From Flavobacterium psychrophilum (GTDB lineage: Bacteria > Bacteroidota > Bacteroidia > Flavobacteriales > Flavobacteriaceae), in the NCBI GenBank assembly GCA_945866505.1, contig CAMBHH010000148.1:1-8604 (forward strand): a stretch of 8,604 nt of DNA, given 5' to 3'. The notes below the pieces were generated by a model. That model ran no database searches. It was not told where the DNA came from and saw nothing but the letters and a program-made list of their open reading frames with translations. Made by a program: the position numbers and the translations under genes. The number at the start of each line of letters is the position of its first letter. Positions within the stretch are counted from its first letter, which is position 1. Positions 1-5,432 of the stretch are shown here, in pieces.

Positions 1-55
1 ACTTAAAATCCAGTGAACAGCAATGTTCGTGCGGGTTCAAGTCCCGCTCTGAGTA
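1..55 (+). tRNA. tRNA-Leu (anticodon UAA), 3' part only
   Basis: The window opens inside a class II tRNA. Bases 2-8 form a seven-base anticodon loop with TAA at 4-6, preceded by T and followed by AA. A long variable arm follows, with stem GAAC (15-18) pairing with GTTC (25-28), as expected for tRNA-Leu. The T-arm has stem GCGGG (31-35) and CCCGC (43-47) around the invariant TTCAAGT loop (36-42). The 3' acceptor strand is TCTGAGT (48-54) with discriminator A55. No CCA is encoded. The D-arm and 5' acceptor strand lie outside the window, so the acceptor pairing cannot be checked. The product decodes UUA, a heavily used leucine codon in AT-rich genomes. Confidence 0.93.
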
Positions 56-61
56 CTCTTG

Positions 62-103
62 AAAACCGTAAAGACTTAATTGTTAATTCTTTGCGGTTTT
101 TTT
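62..103 (+). terminator. Rho-independent terminator of the tRNA-Leu transcript
   Basis: The arm at 62-73 (AAAACCGTAAAG) pairs with 89-100 (CTTTGCGGTTTT) through 12 base pairs including one G-T wobble. The loop is 15 bases and a run of seven T (97-103) follows. It sits seven bases after the tRNA end, so it most likely ends that transcript. Confidence 0.85.
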
Positions 104-195
104 ATGCCTTGTTGCCAAACTGTTAAGAAGCATATTTTAACTGACAAAAGTCTAGTTTCTAGTAGAAATAACAAAACATTATAAATTAACAATAT

Positions 196-230
196 AGCCA
201 TAGCACTCGTCGTGCATGGCTTTTTGTTTT
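196..230 (+). terminator. Second plus-strand terminator-like hairpin
   Basis: AGCCAT (196-201) pairs with ATGGCT (216-221), and GCAC (203-206) pairs with GTGC (212-215). A202 is bulged, the loop is five bases, and TTTTTGTTTT follows. The hairpin is GC-richer than its surroundings and points in the plus direction. It lies about 93 bases beyond the tRNA terminator with no coding sequence between. It is either a back-up terminator or the end of a small transcript starting after position 103. No convincing promoter was seen for the latter. Confidence 0.7.
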
Positions 231-296
231 CATAAAACTACAATTGCTTTTAAAGTAAATATTTAAATGCTAATTCGGAATTTTTGGGTTATAGAC

Positions 297-330
297 AAAA
301 AAAAAGCTACGCAATGCGTAGCTTATTTTT
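297..330 (-). terminator. Terminator of the small lipoprotein gene, possibly bidirectional
   Basis: A perfect nine-base-pair stem, AAGCTACGC (304-312) with GCGTAGCTT (316-324), encloses a three-base loop. Read on the minus strand it is followed by nine T (complement of A297-305), giving a strong intrinsic terminator 20 bases after the stop of the 345-545 gene. On the plus strand it is followed by ATTTTTT, so it may also stop transcripts coming from the tRNA side. Confidence 0.88.
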
Positions 331-344
331 TCTGTAATTTAGAA

Positions 345-545
345 TTACTTTGCTTCTGGTGCAGCAGGAGCAGCAACAGCAGTAGTATCAGCTACAACAG
401 CAGTAGTATCAGCTACAACAGCAGTAGTATCAACAGCAACAGCAGTAGTATCTACAACTTCAGCAGCAGGAGCTTCTTCAGCTTTTTTACAAGATACAAC
501 AGTCAAAACGGCAACAACGGCTAAACTTAAAAGTACTTTTTTCAT
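345..545 (-). CDS. Small repeat-containing lipoprotein, 66 aa, function unknown
   Basis: The product is a short predicted lipoprotein. Residues 1-18 form a signal peptide (two lysines, then a Leu/Val/Ala core) ending in a VVSC lipobox, so Cys19 should be lipidated after signal peptidase II cleavage. The mature part is only about 48 residues: a Lys/Glu stretch (20-24), four tandem heptads of the VDTTAVA/ADTTAVV type (31-58) and an Ala/Pro-rich tail. It has no recognisable enzymatic domain and is probably an extended, unfolded, membrane-anchored peptide. The gene is monocistronic: a good -7 element lies upstream and a strong hairpin terminator follows. The plus strand is also open here, but the lipobox, promoter and terminator all fit the minus-strand reading. 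The cellular role is unknown; surface exposure or an envelope spacer role would be speculation. Confidence 0.85.
   Translation of the reverse strand: MKKVLLSLAVVAVLTVVSCKKAEEAPAAEVVDTTAVAVDTTAVVADTTAVVADTTAVAAPAAPEAK
378..461. repeat. Four tandem 21-bp units inside the small lipoprotein gene
   Basis: The units run 378-398, 399-419, 420-440 and 441-461. The first two are identical, the third differs only in its last third, and the fourth diverges at its end. All share AGCAGTAGTATC at the start. Because 21 is a multiple of three, each unit encodes one seven-residue repeat on the minus strand, and gain or loss of a unit would keep the frame. Near-identity at DNA level, including synonymous positions, suggests recent slippage or duplication. 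Confidence 0.9.
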
Positions 546-881
546 CTTACTTAATTATAAAAGGTTAATTATTAATTCGGGGCAAAGATATAAATTTTTT
601 AATAGTTAAAATATTTTTTCATTATTTTTTTCATTTTTTTTTCTTTAGAGATCTTAACATAGAATTATTAAGATTTTGACTTTATAAATAAAAACTTAAT
701 AAATAATTGCAATTGAAATCTAACTCAGTTTTCTATCGTCTTTTTCAGGTAATTTATCCTTAGGTTTATTTTTTTGGATGAACCAAATTCAATTCGTGTA
801 CTTTAGCGTGCACCCGCTTTTGATCTACTTAAATTCAATTAATAAGGTTGAAAATTTGGACCCGAAATCAATTAATTAATC
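546..881. other. 336-bp AT-rich spacer between waaA and the small lipoprotein gene
   Basis: This spacer lies downstream of waaA and holds the small lipoprotein promoter at its left end. I see no RNA gene and no strong terminator for waaA. The best hairpin there (831-838 with 848-857) is short and bulged. AAATTCAATT occurs twice (785-794 and 831-840). On the minus strand, 723-788 stays open for 22 codons and reads like a charged protein C-terminus before a TAG at 720-722. It has no start codon and is preceded by an in-frame TGA, so it is at most a gene remnant. Confidence 0.6.
583..590 (-). promoter_or_regulatory. Bacteroidota -7 promoter element for the small lipoprotein gene
   Basis: The minus strand reads TATCTTTG, an exact match to the Bacteroidota sigma-ABfr -7 consensus TAnnTTTG, 38 bases upstream of the ATG. 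The expected TTTG-like -33 box about 20 bases further up is poor (a TTTAAC-like stretch). Transcription would start near 575-578, giving a leader of about 30 bases. Confidence 0.6.
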
Positions 882-2111
882 TTAAGAAATATGTTTCAAA
901 ATAATAGCGGTTGCTCCTTTGTTCATTTGCACAAAAGTGCTACAAATATGGCCTTTTTCGTGCCGAATGTCATTATTTCTAATTAAATTTGAAAAAGTGT
1001 CAGAAAGCTCATTTTTATTGGCAATAGAAAGGCATCCTTCCATATTCACTAATGCTGTTGCTTCTGCAAAATGGTTGAAATTTGGTCCAATAACAATCGG
1101 AACACCGAAAGTAGCGGGTTCTAAGATATTATGAACTCCAGGATTGCCAAAACCTCCACCAACATAAGCTATATCAGCATAACTATAAATTTTCGTCAGA
1201 ATTCCAATAGTGTCAATAATGAAGACATCAAAATCGGCTAGATTTTTTGTTTCTTTTTCTGAAAATAATACCGCTTTTTTGGAAATAGAATTTTTTAATT
1301 CTTGAATTTGTTCACTTTTGATGTTGTGTGGAGCAATGATAAATTTGACTTTCTCGGAAGTTTGATTGATATATTCCACCAATAAACTTTCGTCTTTTGG
1401 CCAAGAACTTCCGACAACAATCGTTAACGAATCATTTATAAATTCTGAAATAAAAGCCAAAGAATTGTTTTTTTCTAAAATTGCAGCTACGCGATCAAAA
1501 CGAGTATCGCTAGAAACGGCAACATTAGTTTTTCCTAATTGAAATAAAAGTCTTTTAGAACGTTCATTTTGTACAAAAAAGTAGGTGAATGTGTCAAGCG
1601 CTTTTCTGTAAAATCCGCCGTACCATTTGAAGAACATTTGGTTTTCTCTAAATATTCCTGAAATCAAATAGGTTCGAGTTTCGAGTTTTCGAAGTTCATT
1701 TAAGTAATTGGGCCAATATTCATATTTGATGAAAAATGCCATTTCAGGATGAACCAGTTTCAAAAATTGTTGGGCATTTTTTTTGGTATCCAACGGCAAA
1801 TAAATTGTAACATCCGCTACAGTGTTATTTTTCCGGACTTCATAACCCGAAGGCGAGAAAAAAGTAATTACAATTTTGTGATTGGGAAATTTCTCTTTTA
1901 TTTTTTCAATAACAGGCAAACCTTGTTCGTATTCGCCCAATGAAGCAGCGTGAAACCAAATGGTTTTGTCGTTAGAATTAATTTTAGATAATAAAATTTC
2001 AAAAACAGGTTTTCGACCATCGACAAAAAGTTTAATTTTTGGGCTGAATAAAGCGATGATTTTTAATAAAAAATTCGCAATTTGAACGATTAGGTTATAG
2101 ATAAAAAGCAT
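882..2111 (-). CDS. waaA: 3-deoxy-D-manno-octulosonic acid (Kdo) transferase, GT30
   Basis: WaaA (KdtA) transfers Kdo from CMP-Kdo to the lipid A precursor at the cytoplasmic face of the inner membrane, the first core step of LPS. The 409 residues are near the usual family length (about 425). Residues 1-25 form a hydrophobic membrane anchor. The N-terminal Rossmann half carries the hallmark HAASLGE (54-60), whose Glu60 matches the family's proposed catalytic base, and FFSPSGYE (84-91). The C-terminal half has GSSWPKDE (234-241), PHN (261-263), a YVGGG turn (316-320) and HNILEPATFGVPIVIGP (327-343), the GT-B nucleotide-sugar site with conserved Glu331. The ATG at 2109-2111 gives the expected anchor right at the start. 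The gene stands alone on the minus strand, diverging from the sugar aminotransferase. I saw no clear -7 promoter element upstream. Whether it adds one or more Kdo residues cannot be read from the sequence. Confidence 0.96.
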   Translation of the reverse strand: MLFIYNLIVQIANFLLKIIALFSPKIKLFVDGRKPVFEILLSKINSNDKTIWFHAASLGEYEQGLPVIEKIKEKFPNHKIVITFFSPSGYEVRKNNTVADVTIYLPLDTKKNAQQFLKLVHPEMAFFIKYEYWPNYLNELRKLETRTYLISGIFRENQMFFKWYGGFYRKALDTFTYFFVQNERSKRLLFQLGKTNVAVSSDTRFDRVAAILEKNNSLAFISEFINDSLTIVVGSSWPKDESLLVEYINQTSEKVKFIIAPHNIKSEQIQELKNSISKKAVLFSEKETKNLADFDVFIIDTIGILTKIYSYADIAYVGGGFGNPGVHNILEPATFGVPIVIGPNFNHFAEATALVNMEGCLSIANKNELSDTFSNLIRNNDIRHEKGHICSTFVQMNKGATAIILKHIS

Positions 2112-2180
2112 ATCAAAAAATTTCTGTGGTAAAAATACGTTTTCTTTTAATTATCTATAAAATCATTCTCCTAAAATCCC

Positions 2181-2188
2181 TATTTTTG
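2181..2188 (+). promoter_or_regulatory. Candidate -7 element for the aminotransferase-galE cluster
   Basis: TATTTTTG matches the TAnnTTTG consensus 77 bases upstream of the aminotransferase ATG, in the divergent spacer with waaA. No TTG or TTTG -33 box is visible at the usual distance, so the call is tentative. The leader would contain an inverted repeat, AAACAAG (2200-2206) with CTTGTTT (2232-2238), around a 25-base loop. Confidence 0.4.
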
Positions 2189-2264
2189 TTGTGAGTTTAA
2201 AACAAGATGCGTTATACTATGGCTTGAAAAACTTGTTTGGAATGAAATTTAAATAGAACATTAA

Positions 2265-3398
2265 ATGAAAAAATTACAAATGGTTGACTTAAAAAGTCAA
2301 TATGATAAAATTAAAGACACTGTAAACACTTCAATCCAAGAAGTTCTTGACACCAACACTTATATTAATGGACCACAAGTTCACCAATTTCAAAAAAATC
2401 TCGAAAAATATCTTGATGTAAAACATGTAATTCCTTGTGCCAATGGTACCGACGCGCTACAAATTGCAATGATGGGACTGGATTTAAAGCCCGGCGATGA
2501 GGTTATTACTGCCGATTTTACATTTGCGGCTACCGTTGAAGTGATTGCTTTGTTGCAATTGACACCCGTTTTGGTCGATGTAGATTTGTTTAATATGAAC
2601 ATTTCTATCGAAGCGATCAAAAAAGCGATTACGCCAAAAACGAAAGCGATTGTTCCTGTGCATTTATTTGGCCGTGCCGCCAATATGGAAGCGATAATGG
2701 CTATTGCAAAAGAGCATAATTTGTATGTAATTGAAGATAATGCACAAGCTATTGGAGCCAATTGTAAGTTTTCGGACGGTACCAAAAAGAAAGCAGGAGT
2801 AATTGGACATGTTGGTGCAACTTCGTTTTTCCCTTCTAAAAATTTAGGATGTTATGGCGATGGTGGAGCAATTTTTACCAATGACGATATCTTAGCGCAT
2901 AAAATACGCGGAATTGTAAACCACGGAATGTACGAACGTTACCATCACGATGTTGTGGGCGTGAATTCTCGTTTAGATAGCATTCAAGCAGCGGTTTTAA
3001 ATGCTAAATTGTCCTTGTTAGACGAGTACAACGCAGCGCGCCAAAACGCAGCAAGAAAATACACTGCAGCCTTTGCAGGACATAAAAATATTATTGCGCC
3101 TACAATTTGTGACATTTGCGATTGCCATGTTTTTCATCAATATGTATTACGAATTATTAATGCCGACAGAGATGCTTTGATGCAACATTTGTTAGACAAA
3201 GGAATTCCTTGTGCGATTTATTATCCAATTCCATTGCATTCACAAAAAGCGTATTTGGATGCCCGTTACAAAGAAGAAGAATTTCCAGTTACAAATCAAT
3301 TAGTAAAAGAAGTGATTGCGTTGCCAATGCATACTGAATTAGACGATGAACAAATTAAATTTATTACAGGTAGCGTTTTAGAATATTTAAATAAATAG
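2265..3398 (+). CDS. DegT/DnrJ/EryC1/StrS family PLP-dependent sugar aminotransferase
   Basis: This is a fold-type I PLP enzyme of the family that aminates keto-sugar nucleotides, usually with glutamate as donor, to make amino sugars for surface glycans. The length (377 aa) is typical. Visible landmarks are: the N-terminal MVDLKSQY start of the family; ANGTDAL (59-65), which contacts the PLP phosphate; IEDNAQ (156-161), with Asp158 for the pyridine nitrogen and Gln161; SFFPSKNLG (187-195), with Lys192 as the Schiff-base lysine; and GVNSRLDSIQAA (232-243), with Asn234 from the partner subunit of the dimer. The arrangement resembles WbpE-type 3-oxo-UDP-GlcNAcA aminotransferases, but the substrate cannot be fixed from sequence, and FdtB-like or PseC-like roles remain possible. 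Odd detail: a CxxCxCH cluster (Cys282, Cys285, Cys287, His288) just before the HVFHQY strand. The stop is two bases before the next ATG, so the genes are likely co-translated. The family also contains regulator-like misannotations, but all catalytic residues are present here. Confidence 0.93.
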   Translation: MKKLQMVDLKSQYDKIKDTVNTSIQEVLDTNTYINGPQVHQFQKNLEKYLDVKHVIPCANGTDALQIAMMGLDLKPGDEVITADFTFAATVEVIALLQLTPVLVDVDLFNMNISIEAIKKAITPKTKAIVPVHLFGRAANMEAIMAIAKEHNLYVIEDNAQAIGANCKFSDGTKKKAGVIGHVGATSFFPSKNLGCYGDGGAIFTNDDILAHKIRGIVNHGMYERYHHDVVGVNSRLDSIQAAVLNAKLSLLDEYNAARQNAARKYTAAFAGHKNIIAPTICDICDCHVFHQYVLRIINADRDALMQHLLDKGIPCAIYYPIPLHSQKAYLDARYKEEEFPVTNQLVKEVIALPMHTELDDEQIKFITGSVLEYLNK

Positions 3399-3400
3399 GA

Positions 3401-3835
3401 ATGAAATATTTTTTGCTAACTCTGGCGGTAGTTTTTTTTCAGTTTTCAGTTCCGGCTCAAAATAGTTCTAAATCTAAAGATGAAATAGCGGTTGCTGCTC
3501 GAGTCGAAATTTTACGTCAAGCGATGATTGATGCCGATGGGACAAAGCTAAATGAACTTACGTCTGCGGGTTTAAGTTACGGACATTCTAGTGGACTGGT
3601 TCAAAATAAACCCGCATTTATAGAAAAAATTGTGAATGGAGAATCTGATTTTGTTGCTATTGAGTTTCAAAATCAAACTATTGAGATTGTTGGCAATGCA
3701 GCCATTGTTCGCCACAATTTAGTTGCTCACACCAAAGATGGTGGAATAGATAAAGATATTAAAATTGGGATAATGCTGGTTTGGCAAAAACAAAAAAATA
3801 GATGGTTACTCATTGCCAGACAAGCTTTTAAATAA
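3401..3835 (+). CDS. Secreted NTF2/SnoaL-like (DUF4440-type) protein, 144 aa
   Basis: Residues 1-19 form a signal peptide (MKYF, hydrophobic core, then VPA before Gln20, fitting signal peptidase I). This places the protein in the periplasm or outside. The mature part looks like a small NTF2-like cone fold. It starts with a helix (about 26-47) and LNELTSAGLSYGHSSG (50-65), continues with a KPAFIEKI segment (70-77), and ends in beta strands finishing with the characteristic MLVWQKQKNRWLLIARQAF (125-143). NTF2-like domains bind small ligands or act as simple isomerases or hydrolases, and many have no known activity; none can be assigned here. The ATG lies two bases after the aminotransferase stop, which suggests translational coupling, and galE follows after 22 bases, so all three probably share one mRNA. 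Fold assignment is fairly sure from the C-terminal pattern; function is unknown. Confidence 0.82.
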   Translation: MKYFLLTLAVVFFQFSVPAQNSSKSKDEIAVAARVEILRQAMIDADGTKLNELTSAGLSYGHSSGLVQNKPAFIEKIVNGESDFVAIEFQNQTIEIVGNAAIVRHNLVAHTKDGGIDKDIKIGIMLVWQKQKNRWLLIARQAFK

Positions 3836-3857
3836 ACAACAACTTAAAACATAAAAT

Positions 3858-4871
3858 ATGAAAATACTAGTAACAGGAGGTGTGGGTTTTATAGGTTCGC
3901 ACACAGTGGTAGAACTACAAAATCAAGGCTTTGAAGTAGTAATTGTTGATGATCTTTCCAATTCATCCGAAGATGTTTTGAAAGGAATTTTTGCCATAAC
4001 GAACAAACAACCACTTTTTGAAAAATTGGATTTGCGAGAGAAGGGAAAAGTTCAGGATTTTTTCAAAAAGCACCAAGATATTTCAGGAGTGATTCATTTT
4101 GCGGCGTCAAAAGCAGTAGGTGAAAGCGTTGGAAATCCATTGCTGTATTATGAAAACAACGTCAACAGTTTGGTTTATTTGCTCCAAGAATTGCAAAAAT
4201 TACCAGAATCCAATATCATTTTTAGTTCATCTTGCACCGTTTATGGTCAAGCTGAAAAAATGCCCATTACCGAAGATGCATCCATTCAAATTGCAATGTC
4301 ACCTTATGGAAACACCAAGCAAATAGGAGAAGAAATCATAACGGATACGGCCAAAGTTACCAATATCAATGCGATTTTGTTACGTTATTTCAATCCTATT
4401 GGAGCACATCCATCAGCCGAAATTGGCGAATTGCCTTTGGGAGTTCCTCAAAATTTAGTGCCGTTTATCACCCAAACCGGTTTTGGTATTAGAAAAGAAT
4501 TGTCGGTTTACGGCAGCGATTATCCAACGCCAGATGGAACTGCGGTCCGCGATTATATTCATGTAGTCGATTTGGCAAAAGCTCACGTTATTGCTATGAA
4601 ACGTTTGTTAGATAAAAAGAATTTGGACAAAGTCGAGATTTTCAATCTGGGAACAGGAACAGGAAGCTCAGTTTTGGAAGTGATTCATTCTTTTGAGAAA
4701 GTAAGCGGACAAAAGCTACCTTATAAAATTGTAGACAGAAGAGAAGGTGATGTAATTTCAGCTTATGCTAATACGGATAAAGCAAATAATGTTCTTGGCT
4801 GGAAAGCAGAATCTACATTAGATGAAGCTATGGAAAGCGCTTGGAAATGGGAACAGAAAGTCAGGAGCTAG
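3858..4871 (+). CDS. galE: UDP-glucose 4-epimerase family protein (GalE, probably also UDP-GlcNAc)
   Basis: This short-chain dehydrogenase interconverts UDP-Glc and UDP-Gal through a transient 4-keto intermediate with tightly bound NAD. The length (337 aa) equals that of E. coli GalE (338). The NAD-binding GGVGFIG (7-13) starts the Rossmann domain, and VDDLSNS (30-36) holds the adenine-ribose acid. FAASKAVGESV (81-91) and FSSSCTVYG (122-130, Ser125) follow. The catalytic pair is YGNTK (Tyr150, Lys154). RYFNPIGAHPS (176-186), GTAVRDYIHVVDLA (227-240) and RREGD (294-298) bind the UDP-sugar. At the gatekeeper site (Tyr299 in E. coli, Cys307 in human GALE) there is Ala302, which should leave room for an N-acetyl group. 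The gene lies 22 bases after the NTF2-like gene and ends the plus-strand cluster before a strong terminator. A role in supplying galactose or GalNAc units for envelope glycans is inferred. Confidence 0.95.
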   Translation: MKILVTGGVGFIGSHTVVELQNQGFEVVIVDDLSNSSEDVLKGIFAITNKQPLFEKLDLREKGKVQDFFKKHQDISGVIHFAASKAVGESVGNPLLYYENNVNSLVYLLQELQKLPESNIIFSSSCTVYGQAEKMPITEDASIQIAMSPYGNTKQIGEEIITDTAKVTNINAILLRYFNPIGAHPSAEIGELPLGVPQNLVPFITQTGFGIRKELSVYGSDYPTPDGTAVRDYIHVVDLAKAHVIAMKRLLDKKNLDKVEIFNLGTGTGSSVLEVIHSFEKVSGQKLPYKIVDRREGDVISAYANTDKANNVLGWKAESTLDEAMESAWKWEQKVRS

Positions 4872-4897
4872 TCATCATTGGTCAGTTTTTTTAGAAT

Positions 4898-4938
4898 AAA
4901 AACCCTAAATTATCTTGCTGATGATTTAGGGTTTTTTT
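4898..4938. terminator. Bidirectional terminator between galE and the convergent lipoprotein gene
   Basis: AAAAACCCTAAAT (4898-4910) pairs perfectly with ATTTAGGGTTTTT (4924-4936) over 13 base pairs with a 13-base loop. T4932-4938 gives a seven-T tail for galE. On the minus strand the A-rich left arm gives a T-run for the gene ending at 4941. The position between two convergent stops fits a shared terminator. Confidence 0.92.
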
Positions 4939-4940
4939 GG

Positions 4941-5357
4941 TTATCTTTGGATTTCGTAAATTAACACTTTTCCCGTTTTTTCACCTACAAAGTAAATGGA
5001 TCCTTGACTAAATTCTGAAGGTTCGAAAACTTTAAAGCCAGATTTTACTTTAAACCAAGCTGGCGCATCGGTAGGTATTTCCGGTGATGTTGAGGTTAAA
5101 AGTTTTAAATTATTTTGTTTTATAAATTCTGATATCCAATTATTAGTAGCGTTCAGTTCTAAATACATTTTATACTCTTTACTAAAATGTGCTGACTGCC
5201 AATATTTTCCGTTTATTAATTTGACCTCATTTGTAGGCTTGGTTCCTGACCATAAGTAATATACTTCTTCTGGGTTTTCAGAATTCTTTTCAGAACAAGA
5301 AATAATTGAGATGCCTAAAAGAAAAAAGCCAAGCATGGTTTTCAAATACTGTCTCAT
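4941..5357 (-). CDS. Predicted lipoprotein of unknown function, 138 aa
   Basis: Residues 1-20 form a lipoprotein signal peptide (MRQYLK, then a Leu/Phe/Ile core) with lipobox IISC, so Cys21 is the predicted lipidated residue. The next residues (SEKNSENPEE) are a polar, acidic linker. The remaining 105 or so residues are rich in aromatic and charged residues: a KYWQSAHFSKEYKMYL segment (51-66), a helix NWISEFIKQNNL (73-84), then DAPAWFKVKSGFKVF (97-111) and a closing beta hairpin around GSIYFVGEKTGKVLIYEIQ (119-137). I recognise no named family. The layout suggests one small globular alpha/beta domain on the membrane. It follows fabD by 75 bases on the same strand with no terminator or good promoter between, so read-through from fabD is plausible, though a functional link to fatty acid synthesis is not implied. 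It shares the 4898-4938 terminator with galE. Confidence 0.85.
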   Translation of the reverse strand: MRQYLKTMLGFFLLGISIISCSEKNSENPEEVYYLWSGTKPTNEVKLINGKYWQSAHFSKEYKMYLELNATNNWISEFIKQNNLKLLTSTSPEIPTDAPAWFKVKSGFKVFEPSEFSQGSIYFVGEKTGKVLIYEIQR

Positions 5358-5397
5358 ATAATTTAGATTTATAAAATAGAAACTTATTTATTTAAAA

Positions 5398-5429
5398 ACT
5401 GATGACTAAAAACCTGACCACTAAACACT
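5398..5429. repeat. Degenerate heptad repeat in the fabD-lipoprotein spacer
   Basis: ACT recurs at 5398, 5405, 5420 and 5427, with a degenerate ACC/CCT copy at 5412-5415. The spacing is 7, about 7, about 8 and 7 bases, and each unit is ACT plus four mostly A/G bases. Such loose heptads are familiar from intergenic DNA of flavobacteria. The copies are too degenerate for a function to be inferred. Confidence 0.45.
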
Positions 5430-5432
5430 AAT

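Noticed and set aside
1..230. tRNA 3' end as an integration site for a mobile element
   Set aside because: No integrase gene and no second copy of the tRNA 3' end (attR) occur in the window, and the following genes are ordinary chromosomal ones.
267..524. Plus-strand frame of 85 codons with long Ser/Asn runs opposite the small lipoprotein gene
   Set aside because: Its Ser-rich repeats are the antisense reading of the 21-bp units. It spans the hairpin terminator, and the opposite strand has a clean lipobox, promoter and terminator.
842..870. Resemblance of the spacer to the waaA segment encoding GPNFNHF (about 1069-1096), suggesting a duplicated waaA fragment
   Set aside because: Only about 15 bases match with a gap in low-complexity AT-rich sequence, which is compatible with chance.
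778..879. 33-codon plus-strand frame starting MNQIQFVYF in the waaA downstream spacer
   Set aside because: It has no ribosome binding site, promoter or recognisable sequence, and this length is expected by chance.
2200..2238. Inverted repeat AAACAAG/CTTGTTT upstream of the aminotransferase as a riboswitch or attenuator
   Set aside because: There are only seven pairs, AT-rich, around a 25-base loop, with no conserved riboswitch core or T-run.
2390..2785. 131-codon minus-strand frame inside the aminotransferase gene
   Set aside because: It is an antisense shadow of a gene with all catalytic motifs intact, and its own translation shows no family pattern.
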